A stretch of 64,000 nt of DNA from UBA3700 sp964478025. GTDB taxonomy: Bacteria; Bacillota; Clostridia; Christensenellales; UBA3700. The notes below the pieces were generated by a model. The model had not been told where the DNA came from, made no database searches, and saw only the letters and a list, made by a program, of their open reading frames with translations. Position numbers and translations under genes: made by a program. Each line of letters opens with the position of its first letter. Positions within the stretch are counted from its first letter, which is position 1. Below, one piece after another: positions 52,041 through 60,755 of this stretch. Location of the stretch: assembly GCA_964478025.1 (NCBI GenBank), contig CAYZGK010000001.1, forward strand, positions 62,001 through 126,000, read 5' to 3'.

Positions 52041-53162
52041 ATGTATATCTTAAAGCAATATAATACGCCCATAGCAACATTCGATTTAAGTAAAAATAAT
52101 GATAGTAGATGCAGAGTTTCAAATTTGAAAATTTTAAATAAAGAGCTACTACCATTAGATATGGAACTTTCTGAGGAAGGTGTAGCAACGTGGCTAAAAA
52201 ATAGGAATATACCTTCAAATAGAGCATATGTTGACAATATTTTAAGTAGATTTGGTATAAGTTATAGGGAAACTATTGCAATAATAGACATATGCAAAGC
52301 GCTTTCTTTAAATGATTCTTATTGGGTTGTTGATGAAAATTTTGAAGGTGATTTTTTCAAATATAATTTGTTTGATCATCGGATAAGTAGAATTTTATCT
52401 TATATTGCTTTTACAGGCTATGGAAGTACTAATATTAGAAAAACATTAATTTCTTCGCCCGAGTTTACAACAAACGGAATGCTTGCTAAATGTTGGAGAA
52501 GAATTAACGGAAAATTGTATTTATATAAATCTGGCACTTCAGGATTTGCTAATGCTGGTAAAGAACCATATTCTGAGTTTTATGCATATCAAATTGCTAA
52601 TGTTATGGGATTAGAGGCAGTTGAATATAATTTAGCTTATTGGAAGAATTTTGTATGTTCTACATGTGAAATATTTACTGATATAGATCATTCATATATT
52701 CCAATTGGTAGAATAATAAAGAACTGTACAATAGAAAAAGTTTTAGAATATTATAAAAATCTTGGTGAAGAATATTACAACTCTCTTATAAGTATGTTTG
52801 TTTTTGATGCTATTATTTGCAATACGGATAGACACTTTGGAAATTTTGGATTAATAATAGACAATTCAACAAATACTATTTGCAAAACAGCGCCCATATT
52901 TGATAATGGTTTATCTTTATTTAACTATGCTTTAGATAATGAATTAAATAATGCTAAAGAATATTCAAAAACAAGGTATCCTGCAGCCTATGATAATTTT
53001 GTTAACTTTGTAAAACCTTTAATGAGTGAAGTTCAAAAAAAGCAAGTAAGAAAACTAATTAATTTTAAGTTTAAAAAACATCCAAGATATAACTTAGATA
53101 GCAAAAGATTAAAAAATATAGAAAACTTTATTCAAGTTAGAATAAAAGAACTTCTAGATTAA
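52041..53162 (+). CDS. HipA-like kinase-fold protein
   Basis: The 373-residue protein has a HipA-like catalytic core: DAIICNTDRHFGNFG with Asp263 and Asn268, and FDNG with Asp288 as the metal-binding Asp. The N-terminal part is shorter and different from E. coli HipA, with no HipB-type antitoxin gene visible beside it. It may be a stand-alone HipA-like kinase. ATG 52041 is chosen over a TTG 15 bases upstream because the -10 box occupies that position; the mRNA is probably leaderless. Confidence 0.85.
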   Translation: MYILKQYNTPIATFDLSKNNDSRCRVSNLKILNKELLPLDMELSEEGVATWLKNRNIPSNRAYVDNILSRFGISYRETIAIIDICKALSLNDSYWVVDENFEGDFFKYNLFDHRISRILSYIAFTGYGSTNIRKTLISSPEFTTNGMLAKCWRRINGKLYLYKSGTSGFANAGKEPYSEFYAYQIANVMGLEAVEYNLAYWKNFVCSTCEIFTDIDHSYIPIGRIIKNCTIEKVLEYYKNLGEEYYNSLISMFVFDAIICNTDRHFGNFGLIIDNSTNTICKTAPIFDNGLSLFNYALDNELNNAKEYSKTRYPAAYDNFVNFVKPLMSEVQKKQVRKLINFKFKKHPRYNLDSKRLKNIENFIQVRIKELLD

Positions 53163-53173
53163 GTTTTAATCAA

Positions 53174-53749
53174 CTATACTGGCTTAGTTTCGTGTACTAG
53201 TCTATATAGAAGCTTACTACAAAGTTCTCCTATCTCATCTAGGGAAAGCTTTATTTCTCCTTTAAAATAATCTACAAATAAATGAATTATTCCATTTGTT
53301 AAAAAGTCTATTTCTGCCATTCTTAAATTTGGGTCAGCCGAAAGGGCATTTAAATGAATATCCTTATTTATCTTTTCGTTACAAATTTGTTTTAGTTTAG
53401 TTATGAATCTAATAGGGATCTCAGTTATTAGTATTTTTCTATATAATGGTTCATTTTCTTTTAGATGTTCAATTATTTTTTTAACATAAGGAGCAAACTC
53501 ATCTGGGTGTTCTTTCATATATGTGTTTAACGTGTCGTTTAAAAGAGATAAGATTTCTTGTTCAAATTCTTCAGCAACAGCATAAATATCTTGGTAGTGA
53601 CAATAAAATGTTGATTTTGATATGTCAGCTCTATCGACTAATTCTTTGACGGTAATTTTTGTAATATCTTGTTTTTCAGACACCAAATCAGCAAAAACCT
53701 TTCTAATTAGATTGTGTGTTTTAATGTAATTTCTATAAGTTGTAGACAT
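53174..53749 (-). CDS. TetR-family transcriptional regulator
   Basis: The 191-residue protein has an N-terminal helix-turn-helix (ITVKELVDRADISKSTFYCHYQ) and a C-terminal ligand-binding part with no assigned ligand. RBS GGAGGG is 5 bp before the ATG. It is transcribed divergently from the ABC exporter, the usual arrangement for a repressor of its neighbour. Confidence 0.94.
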   Translation of the reverse strand: MSTTYRNYIKTHNLIRKVFADLVSEKQDITKITVKELVDRADISKSTFYCHYQDIYAVAEEFEQEILSLLNDTLNTYMKEHPDEFAPYVKKIIEHLKENEPLYRKILITEIPIRFITKLKQICNEKINKDIHLNALSADPNLRMAEIDFLTNGIIHLFVDYFKGEIKLSLDEIGELCSKLLYRLVHETKPV

Positions 53750-53787
53750 AAACCCTCCAAATTTTAATCACATTTGTAATATTCGTC

Positions 53788-53868
53788 CAATATTGAACTA
53801 TAATACAAAAATTGATTATTTCTTTTTGCAATATTGATTATTGTTTTTTCACAATTAGGTATTATAAT
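53788..53868 (+). promoter_or_regulatory. Divergent control region of tetR and the ABC exporter
   Basis: CAATATTGA occurs at 53788-53796 and 53829-53837. ATTGATTATT occurs at 53811-53820 and 53833-53842, 22 bp apart. The ABC-side promoter reads TTGTTT (53841-53846), a 16-bp spacer and TATAAT (53863-53868). The repeats overlap or adjoin its -35, so they are candidate TetR operators. Confidence 0.55.
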
Positions 53869-53934
53869 ATGTTCAACAAAAAAAATCAAACTCAAGTTTA
53901 AAATTAAACGGGAGTACAAAAAGGACAATTTATT

Positions 53935-54867
53935 ATGAGCGTTATTGAAGTTAATAATTTGGTTAAGGATTATGGATCGGGACGTGGCGTATTTGACGTT
54001 TCCTTTAAAATTGAAAAAGGAGAAGTTTTTGGATTCTTAGGACCTAATGGTGCAGGAAAGTCTACAACTATAAGACATCTTATGGGATTTTCTAAGCCAG
54101 ATAGTGGTAATACAAAGATTCTCGGTTTTGATTCATTTAAGGATTATTCAAAAATATTATCGCATGTAGGTTATATTCCAGGTGAGATAGCTTTACCACA
54201 AGGCTTAACTGGATATGAGTTTATTTCTATGATGCAAGATATGTATAAAATACATAATAAAGAAATGCTTGATAAAATGATTAATCTTTTTGAACTTGAA
54301 GATAATGTTCTTAAAGGTGACACAAAGCATATGTCTTTAGGTGTTAAAAGAAAATTAGCAATAGTTTGTGCTTTTATGTCGGACCCTGAGGTTTTAATAC
54401 TAGATGAGCCAACATCAGGACTAGACCCTGTTATGCAACAAAGATTTATTAATTTCATTGTTGAAGAAAAAAATAGAGGAAAAACAATTTTGCTTTCTAG
54501 TCATATATTCTCAGAGGTTGATGCAACTTGTGATAGAATCGCAATTATTAAAGATGGAAAGATTATATCGGAATTCATTGCAAACGACCTTAAACATGCT
54601 ACTTTAAAGCAATATAGAATTGTATTTGAATCTAGTGAAGATTATGATAAATTCAAATCTACAATTGATTCAAATTTGATTAATATTCTAAAAGAAAATA
54701 AAGAGAAGAAAGAAATATTTATTCAAGCTGACGATAAAGACATAAATGCTGTTGTGTCATTTATGTCAGACTTTAAAATAAAAGAATTTAACAATATAAA
54801 AGAAACTTTGGAAGATTATTTCATGAAGTTCTACAAAGAAGATAAAAACTTTGGAGGTGTATTGTAA
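53935..54867 (+). CDS. ABC transporter ATPase 1
   Basis: The 310-residue ABC ATPase has Walker A GPNGAGKST (~residues 36-44), an ABC-signature-like MSLGVKRK and Walker B LILDEPTSGLDP. It overlaps the second ATPase by one base. A C-terminal extension of ~90 residues follows the ABC domain. It is part of an ABC-2-type export system with the next two genes, perhaps for a toxic compound or peptide (inference). Confidence 0.95.
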   Translation: MSVIEVNNLVKDYGSGRGVFDVSFKIEKGEVFGFLGPNGAGKSTTIRHLMGFSKPDSGNTKILGFDSFKDYSKILSHVGYIPGEIALPQGLTGYEFISMMQDMYKIHNKEMLDKMINLFELEDNVLKGDTKHMSLGVKRKLAIVCAFMSDPEVLILDEPTSGLDPVMQQRFINFIVEEKNRGKTILLSSHIFSEVDATCDRIAIIKDGKIISEFIANDLKHATLKQYRIVFESSEDYDKFKSTIDSNLINILKENKEKKEIFIQADDKDINAVVSFMSDFKIKEFNNIKETLEDYFMKFYKEDKNFGGVL

Positions 54868-55796
54868 TGGAACTTAAAGATAATGGATTAATTGAACTAA
54901 AAGATCTAACTAAAGACTATGGTTTCTCTAGAGGTGTTTTTGATGAAAACCTTGTAATTAATAAAGGAGAGATGATAGGTTTCGTTGGTACAAACGGAAG
55001 TGGTAAAACAACTACAATTAGAAGTATTTTAGGATTTATTAAACCAACTAAAGGAAATGCTTATGTAAATGGGTTAGAGTCTTGGAAAAATCAAGACAAG
55101 ATAGCAAAACTTGTTGGATATGTTCCTGGTGAGATTGCATTCCCTGATTTAAAAACAGGTATTAATTTCTTAAAATGTCAAGCTGAATTTTTAGGAATGA
55201 AATCCTTTGATTATGCAAACGAACTTATTAAGCGACTACAACTAGATCCTCATGCTAACTTAAAGAGAATGAGTAAAGGTATGAAACAAAAAACTGCATT
55301 AGTTGCAGCGCTTATGAACGACCAACCAATAATCATATTAGATGAGCCAACAACTGGACTTGACCCTCTTATGAGAGATGCATTCTTGGAAATAATAGGA
55401 GAGGAGCATAAAAAGGGTAAAACTATATTTATGTCATCACATATGTTTAACGAAATGGAAGAAACTTGTGATAGAGTAGCTTTAATTTCAGATGGCAAAA
55501 TAATAGATATTGCTAATATGAATGAAATAAGAAATAGAAATGTAGTAGATTTTAAAATTGAGTTTAATGATGTAGAATCTTATAAAAAATTCAAAGAACT
55601 TAGTTTTAAGATCATAAGAGATCAAAGCAAATATAACCAAGTTACAATATCTATCTCAAAAGAAGATATTAATGTATTATTCAATAGTTTAAAGAATCTA
55701 AATGTTAAATTTATATCTGAGGTTAAATATAGCTTGGAGAAACATTTTAATGAAATTATGCAAAAGCAAAAGGAGATACAAAATGAAAGATATTAA
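54867..55796 (+). CDS. ABC transporter ATPase 2
   Basis: The 309-residue ABC ATPase has Walker A GTNGSGKTT, signature MSKGMKQK and Walker B IILDEPTTGLDP. RBS GGAGG lies within the end of the first ATPase. The two ATPases probably pair as a heterodimer on one permease, since only one permease gene follows. Confidence 0.95.
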   Translation: MELKDNGLIELKDLTKDYGFSRGVFDENLVINKGEMIGFVGTNGSGKTTTIRSILGFIKPTKGNAYVNGLESWKNQDKIAKLVGYVPGEIAFPDLKTGINFLKCQAEFLGMKSFDYANELIKRLQLDPHANLKRMSKGMKQKTALVAALMNDQPIIILDEPTTGLDPLMRDAFLEIIGEEHKKGKTIFMSSHMFNEMEETCDRVALISDGKIIDIANMNEIRNRNVVDFKIEFNDVESYKKFKELSFKIIRDQSKYNQVTISISKEDINVLFNSLKNLNVKFISEVKYSLEKHFNEIMQKQKEIQNERY

Positions 55797-57366
55797 TTTA
55801 TTTTCAAAAGCTTTGTTTAAGCAATCTTGTAAGGCAAACGGCGTAATGTGGGCTATTATAACAGTAGCAGTATGTTTTATGTTAGCATGCGTTATGCTTA
55901 TATCTGGTACTTCTTCACTTTCTTCAATGAAAGAAAATGTTGAAGATACAGTTATAAAAGAATCAATTACTGCAAGTGTAAAGAAAAATGCAATTGCAGA
56001 ATATATAAAATCTAATGATGCATGTGAAATATTTGATTCAGAGTTTACTAAAAAATTTAATGAATTAAATACTTTAGATACCTATAATTCTTCAGGTTCA
56101 TCTAGTTTCCAAGAAACATATGTAACTCCAGCATATAATTATGCTTTAGATAAAGTTAAAGAAAAATATGATTCTCTATCTAGTGCATATGTAACTATTA
56201 ATCCTAATATTTTAACAAATGCTATATATAAAGAATATGGTGAAGAAGTGCCTGAAGATTATAAAAGTGCACTTGTTGCATACATGAAAGCAGATGTAGA
56301 TAGTGTTTCAAAAGGAGAAACAGCAACGGCTCTTTCTGATTATATAAAGTCTAAAGAGAGAGTATCTTTTAGAGAAAATCGTGCATACAACACAACATCA
56401 ATGCTAGTTGCTGGACAAATGAATAAAGAAAGCACAATAAATAGTATGCTTGATTTCTTAAGCGACTATGGTATTACTAGAGAAAAATACGATGCTATGG
56501 GATTTACATATGATTATGTTCATAAGGTTTCTTATGAGGCAAGTTTAGAGTATCAAGAAAAATTAACATATGAAACATCACTATTAGCTTCTACTTTGTC
56601 TACTGAAGAATATGAAGCAAAAGTAAACGAAATAAAAGAAGAATTAAATCTTAGCGTAGCTGGTTCTTTGTTGGATAAATTGCCAGAAGATGTTGCAAGC
56701 GGAATTGAAGAGATAGGCCAAATGGATCTATATGGTTTAATTGTTGGTTCAATATTCTTTAAAATGGCAGGATTATTACTTCCTATAATTTATCTAATTA
56801 TGTCTGCAAACAACTTAATTGCAGGTCAAGTAGATTCAGGCTCTATGGCATATGTTCTATCTACATCAACAAAACGTAGACAAGTAACATTTACTCAAGG
56901 ATTATATCTTGTATTATCTTTACTATTAATGTTTATTTGTACAACTATAACTTCAATAGTATGTTATGAAATAGTAGATGTTCAAACAAAGCTTACAATT
57001 TCAAAATTAATACTTATTAATTTAGGTGCATTTATGGTAATGTTTGCATTAAGTGGAATTAACTTCTTTGCTTCATGCTACTACGATAGATCAAAAAGAG
57101 CTATGTCAATTGGCGGTGGCCTTTCAATGTTCTTCTTAGTTGCAACAATGCTAGGACTATTCGGATCATCTGTAATTCCATCAGTTGTAAGAATAAGTGC
57201 ACTAAATTACTTTAACTATGTATCACTAATAACATTGTTTGATGTTGTATCAATACTAAAAGGAACAACAACATGGATTTGGAAATTAGCAATACTTGTT
57301 GCAATTGGTCTTGTTGGTTACATCTTAGGTGATATTAAGTTTAGAAAGAAAGATTTACCACTATAA
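55783..57366 (+). CDS. ABC-2 type permease
   Basis: The 527-residue membrane protein has one N-terminal helix, a large extracellular loop (~50-290) and about five C-terminal helices, a typical ABC-2 exporter layout. The ATG at 55783 is preferred to an upstream start because AAAGGAGAT precedes it; it overlaps the second ATPase by 14 bases. It lies at the end of the TetR-controlled operon and is followed by a strong terminator. Confidence 0.9.
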   Translation: MKDINLFSKALFKQSCKANGVMWAIITVAVCFMLACVMLISGTSSLSSMKENVEDTVIKESITASVKKNAIAEYIKSNDACEIFDSEFTKKFNELNTLDTYNSSGSSSFQETYVTPAYNYALDKVKEKYDSLSSAYVTINPNILTNAIYKEYGEEVPEDYKSALVAYMKADVDSVSKGETATALSDYIKSKERVSFRENRAYNTTSMLVAGQMNKESTINSMLDFLSDYGITREKYDAMGFTYDYVHKVSYEASLEYQEKLTYETSLLASTLSTEEYEAKVNEIKEELNLSVAGSLLDKLPEDVASGIEEIGQMDLYGLIVGSIFFKMAGLLLPIIYLIMSANNLIAGQVDSGSMAYVLSTSTKRRQVTFTQGLYLVLSLLLMFICTTITSIVCYEIVDVQTKLTISKLILINLGAFMVMFALSGINFFASCYYDRSKRAMSIGGGLSMFFLVATMLGLFGSSVIPSVVRISALNYFNYVSLITLFDVVSILKGTTTWIWKLAILVAIGLVGYILGDIKFRKKDLPL

Positions 57367-57389
57367 AATTCTAACCCAAAAAATAAAAA

Positions 57390-57428
57390 AATAATCATCC
57401 ATCAGCAAGGTGGGTGATTATTTTTTTT
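57390..57428 (+). terminator. Terminator of the ABC operon
   Basis: AATAATCATCCA (57390-57401) pairs with TGGGTGATTATT (57411-57422), followed by eight T's. Confidence 0.93.
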
Positions 57429-57447
57429 GGCTAAACCATAGAGCAAA

Positions 57448-57592
57448 AATGGAAAAAGGTGTAAAACGACCTATGAAAAAGTGGTGAAAAGGTGTAAAAC
57501 GACCTATGAAAAAGCCGGAAAAAGGTGTAATTTATACTTGAAAAAAGCCGGAAAAAGGTGTATATTTTAATTAAACAATACGGAAAAGGCCG
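57448..57592 (+). repeat. Four repeats with exact 33-bp period (plus a decayed fifth) overlapping the promoter of ATPase gene 3
   Basis: GGTGTA cores start at 57458, 57491, 57524 and 57557, a constant 33-bp spacing. Units one and two share the run AAAACGACCTATGAAAAAG. A decayed GGAAAAGGC is at 57582. The likely promoter, TTGAAA (57538-57543), 17-bp spacer, TATATT (57561-57566), has the fourth unit in its spacer. Confidence 0.88.
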
Positions 57593-57621
57593 AAAAATAC
57601 TATAAGTTAGGAATATATGAT

Positions 57622-58959
57622 ATGTATTTGAATAGAAAAGTAAATGATTATTTAATAAGTTGGAAAAATAGCGAAGACAAAAAACCCTTAATAGTAAAAG
57701 GTGCAAGGCAAATTGGTAAAACAGAATCTATAAGAAAATTTGCTTATGAAAATTATGTCAATGTTGTAGAAATTAATTTTGCTATTCAGAAACAATATAA
57801 AGATATATTTGATAATGGATTTGAGGTAGATACTATTATTAGAAATATTACTTTTAAAAATGCAGATTTTAATTTTGTTCCATATAAAACGCTTATATTT
57901 TTTGATGAAATTCAAAATTGTATAAATTGTGCTACATCATTGAAAGCTTTTAAAATGGATGGAAGATATGATGTAATATGCTCTGGTTCCTTAATGGGAA
58001 TAAATTACAGGGAAATAGAATCTAATAGTGTAGGTTATAAGGAAGATTACGAAATGTACTCAATGGACTTTGAGGAATTCTTGTGGGCTAAAGGCTATAA
58101 AAAGAGTCAAATAGATGAATTATATAACTATATGAAAGAAGTAAAACCACTATCTAATTCTATAATGGAAGCTATGAGTGAGAATTTTAGTGAATATCTA
58201 GTTGTTGGAGGAATGCCTGCTGTTGTTGCCATGTTTGTTAAAAATAAAAATTTTAGTGGCATACTGAAAGCTCAAGAACAATTGATTCTAGACTATGAAG
58301 AGGATATAACAAAATATGCAAAAGGTTTAGAAAAAACAAAAGTTTTAAATATGTTTAGAAATATTACTGTGTTTTTAGGTAAAGAAAATAAAAAGTTTCA
58401 AATTTCAAAGATATGCATAGGGGCAAAAAATAGAGATTATAGTGGAGTTATTGAATGGCTTGAAAATGCTGGTATAATAAACGTTTGTTATTGTATGAAT
58501 GAACTTGCTTTACCTTTAAAAGGAAATTATATTCCTTATAATTACAAAATCTATTTTAAAGATACAGGACTTTTAATTGCAACGCTTGATAAAGAATCTC
58601 AAATGGATTTAAGGCTAAATAAAAATTTTAATACCTACAAGGGCGCAATTTACGAAAATATTGTGGCAGATATGCTAGCAAAGCAAGAATATTCACTATA
58701 TTTTTATAAAAATGAAAAGAGCACTTTAGAGATGGATTTCTTTGTTAGGGATATTAATTCATTGATACCAGTTGAGGTAAAAGCAAAAGATGGGGCAACA
58801 ATTTCTTTGAATAAATTGATTAATTCAGATAAATATACGGATATAAAATATGGCATAAAACTTTGTAATAAAAATATTGGATTTAATGGTAAGTTTTATA
58901 CATTCCCATATTTTATGACATTTTTGCTAAGGAGATTCTTAACAGAAAAGAATAATTAA
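57622..58959 (+). CDS. AAA_14/DUF4143 ATP-binding protein (copy 3)
   Basis: The 445-residue protein has Walker A GARQIGKT (27-34), Walker B LIFFDEIQNC, signature YSMDFEEFLWAKG, and a C-terminal DUF4143 domain with EMDFFV...IPVEVKAK. RBS TTAGGA is 10 bp before the ATG. The same family as copies at 15934 and 25200, again preceded by its own repeat set. The function is not known; the gene follows a strong terminator and is probably monocistronic. Confidence 0.9.
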   Translation: MYLNRKVNDYLISWKNSEDKKPLIVKGARQIGKTESIRKFAYENYVNVVEINFAIQKQYKDIFDNGFEVDTIIRNITFKNADFNFVPYKTLIFFDEIQNCINCATSLKAFKMDGRYDVICSGSLMGINYREIESNSVGYKEDYEMYSMDFEEFLWAKGYKKSQIDELYNYMKEVKPLSNSIMEAMSENFSEYLVVGGMPAVVAMFVKNKNFSGILKAQEQLILDYEEDITKYAKGLEKTKVLNMFRNITVFLGKENKKFQISKICIGAKNRDYSGVIEWLENAGIINVCYCMNELALPLKGNYIPYNYKIYFKDTGLLIATLDKESQMDLRLNKNFNTYKGAIYENIVADMLAKQEYSLYFYKNEKSTLEMDFFVRDINSLIPVEVKAKDGATISLNKLINSDKYTDIKYGIKLCNKNIGFNGKFYTFPYFMTFLLRRFLTEKNN

Positions 58960-59021
58960 AAATTTCAAAGAACTTTTAATTTAACATTTTTAGCAAAAAG
59001 TTATAGTATATAGACAACAAC

Positions 59022-59039
59022 TTTTAACATATGTTAAAA
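59022..59039 (+). promoter_or_regulatory. 18-bp perfect palindrome before the SCP2-alcohol dehydrogenase operon
   Basis: TTTTAACATATGTTAAAA is a perfect palindrome ending 22 bp before the first ATG of the operon. It is a candidate binding site for a dimeric regulator, unknown. The surrounding gap 58960-59061 is otherwise AT-rich. Confidence 0.6.
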
Positions 59040-59061
59040 TACTTTTTGATTAGGAAATAGA

Positions 59062-59571
59062 ATGCTAAATATATTTGCAGTTAAGGAAAATTTAAAAAAT
59101 TTACATGCATTTGCTAGACTTATGAGCCTAGTTGCTGCTTTGCGTGTGTGTGCCGAGGAAGACCCTAGAGTTAAAGAAATGGTAGAGTCAATGCCAGATA
59201 ATTCTAAGATTTATATAACAACATTCCCAGCAAAAAGAACTGCAGTTTGTGAAAAAGTTGGTAATAAATTAAAGCTTTCATTAAAGAAAAATGTAACAGT
59301 AAAAGAAGATGCTTATATTATGTTTAAAAGTATAGATTTAGCAGCTCCAGTTTTACAAAATTTAATGTCGGTCACTGATGCGTTTAACCAATCAAGATTA
59401 GTAATAAAGGGCGATATTGAACTAGGTATAAAAGTCTTAAAAATGTTCGATATTGCTCAAGCAACATATTCAACAAAATTAAGAAGAGATAAGTATTTAA
59501 AAGAAAAACCTATGAGTTATAATTTTTCTATTAAGGTAAGATTATCTTTACTATTTAGAGGGTGGCTATGA
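59062..59571 (+). CDS. SCP2-like lipid-binding protein, tentative
   Basis: The 169-residue protein shows a pattern like SCP2 sterol-carrier folds: a beta-rich middle, then LVIKGDIELGIKVLKMF. No catalytic motif is visible. Its TGA stop overlaps the ATG of the alcohol dehydrogenase (ATGA), so the two are co-translated. Role likely lipid or hydrophobic ligand handling, inferred. RBS AGGAAA. Confidence 0.55.
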   Translation: MLNIFAVKENLKNLHAFARLMSLVAALRVCAEEDPRVKEMVESMPDNSKIYITTFPAKRTAVCEKVGNKLKLSLKKNVTVKEDAYIMFKSIDLAAPVLQNLMSVTDAFNQSRLVIKGDIELGIKVLKMFDIAQATYSTKLRRDKYLKEKPMSYNFSIKVRLSLLFRGWL

Positions 59572-60755
59572 TAAAGAAAGAGTTTTTCCAATTTTCTAAT
59601 AAAGTTAGTATTATAGCCAGTGAAAAAGGCATTGAAGAGGGTATTAATAAATTACATACGCTTGGAGCCTATAGAGTTTTTATTATTTCAGATAAAGATG
59701 TTCAAAAAACGGGCGTTATTCAAATTGTAAAGTCTGCATTTGATAAAAATGAAGATATATGCGTTGGAAAAACTTATTACAATCTAGAAAAAGCAACAAG
59801 TATTGAAGATGTAGATAAAATTTATATAGAGTACAGAAAAAGTGGTTGTGATTCAATAATAGCTATAGGTGGAACACGAGCTATATACGCTGCTAAAGCC
59901 TTAGAACTTTTGCTTGCAACTAATAGTAGAAACTTACTTGAGTATAGAGGAATAGACTGTGCTATAAGACAAAGAATAATTCCTTTTGCTGTTTTTCCAA
60001 CAACTTTTGGTTCAGGATGCGAAGTATCTGCAAGTGCAGTTATTATAGATAACGAAAGAAAAATTCCACTTAAGTTTATTTCAGATATTATAGAGCCTTC
60101 TGTTTGTATTTTAGATCCTAGAATGTTAGGAACGTTATCAAAGCAAGAAATTCTTTTAAATCTTATAGATATAATGACTCATAATGTAGAATCCTATGTA
60201 AGTTTAAATGGAAATGAAATAACAAAGAGCTTCTCAAAAATGTCATTGTTTATGATTAAAAACAATTTCCATGATGCTATTTTAGGTGCAAGTCCAGAAA
60301 GTTTATATAACTTACAAAGAGCTGCATGTCTATCTGCAATTGGATGTTCAAATATCTTTAGTGGTCTAGTTCATGCAATATCTAATAGTATAACTGCAAA
60401 ATATAATATCCAACATAACATAGCAGTTTGCTGCGTTGTTAAAGCTTGCCTTGAGTTTAATAAAGATGTTTGTGAAAAAGAATATGCACAAATGCTTTTA
60501 TTCTCATTAGGAGCAAAAGAGTTTTCTACATTAAATAACGATGATAGAACAGAAGCTTTTATCCGTATTTTTGATAACATAATAAACTTTATATCTACAG
60601 AGTTTAAAATAAATATAAGATTGTCTGAATATGGAATTAAAGAAGAAGATTTAGAAAGTATTGCAAGCGAGGTGTTAACTAACGAAGAATTAGTTGCAAC
60701 TCCAAAAAAGCCAAGCAAAGAAGATTTAATTAACATATTAAAGGAGTGCTTATAA
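59568..60755 (+). CDS. Iron-containing alcohol dehydrogenase family protein (metal ligands intact)
   Basis: The 395-residue protein has the type III alcohol dehydrogenase fold: Gly-rich IIAIGGTRAI and FPTTFGSGCEVSA for the nucleotide, and four metal ligands Asp201, His205, His269 and His283 with the spacing (4, 64, 14) seen in FucO-type enzymes. The usual second His of the GxxHAxxH motif is Asn (HAISN). ATG 59568 is chosen after RBS AGAGGGTGG. The substrate is unknown; the operon includes a SCP2-like protein and an inactive-looking paralogue. Confidence 0.88.
   Translation: MIKKEFFQFSNKVSIIASEKGIEEGINKLHTLGAYRVFIISDKDVQKTGVIQIVKSAFDKNEDICVGKTYYNLEKATSIEDVDKIYIEYRKSGCDSIIAIGGTRAIYAAKALELLLATNSRNLLEYRGIDCAIRQRIIPFAVFPTTFGSGCEVSASAVIIDNERKIPLKFISDIIEPSVCILDPRMLGTLSKQEILLNLIDIMTHNVESYVSLNGNEITKSFSKMSLFMIKNNFHDAILGASPESLYNLQRAACLSAIGCSNIFSGLVHAISNSITAKYNIQHNIAVCCVVKACLEFNKDVCEKEYAQMLLFSLGAKEFSTLNNDDRTEAFIRIFDNIINFISTEFKINIRLSEYGIKEEDLESIASEVLTNEELVATPKKPSKEDLINILKECL

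Noticed and set aside
52041..53162. Complete HipBA toxin-antitoxin module
   Set aside because: No HipB-like helix-turn-helix gene lies beside the HipA-like gene; the neighbours are a response regulator on one side and a TetR gene on the other.
57448..57592. CRISPR array interpretation of the 33-bp repeats
   Set aside because: The whole period is repeat-like with no unique spacers, there are only four or five drifting units, no cas genes, and they lie on a promoter.
57431..57706. Minus-strand 91-codon ORF with an 11-residue repeat (YTFFRLFHRSF-like)
   Set aside because: It is the shadow of the 33-bp DNA repeats and of the start of the DUF4143 gene; no RBS and extreme composition.
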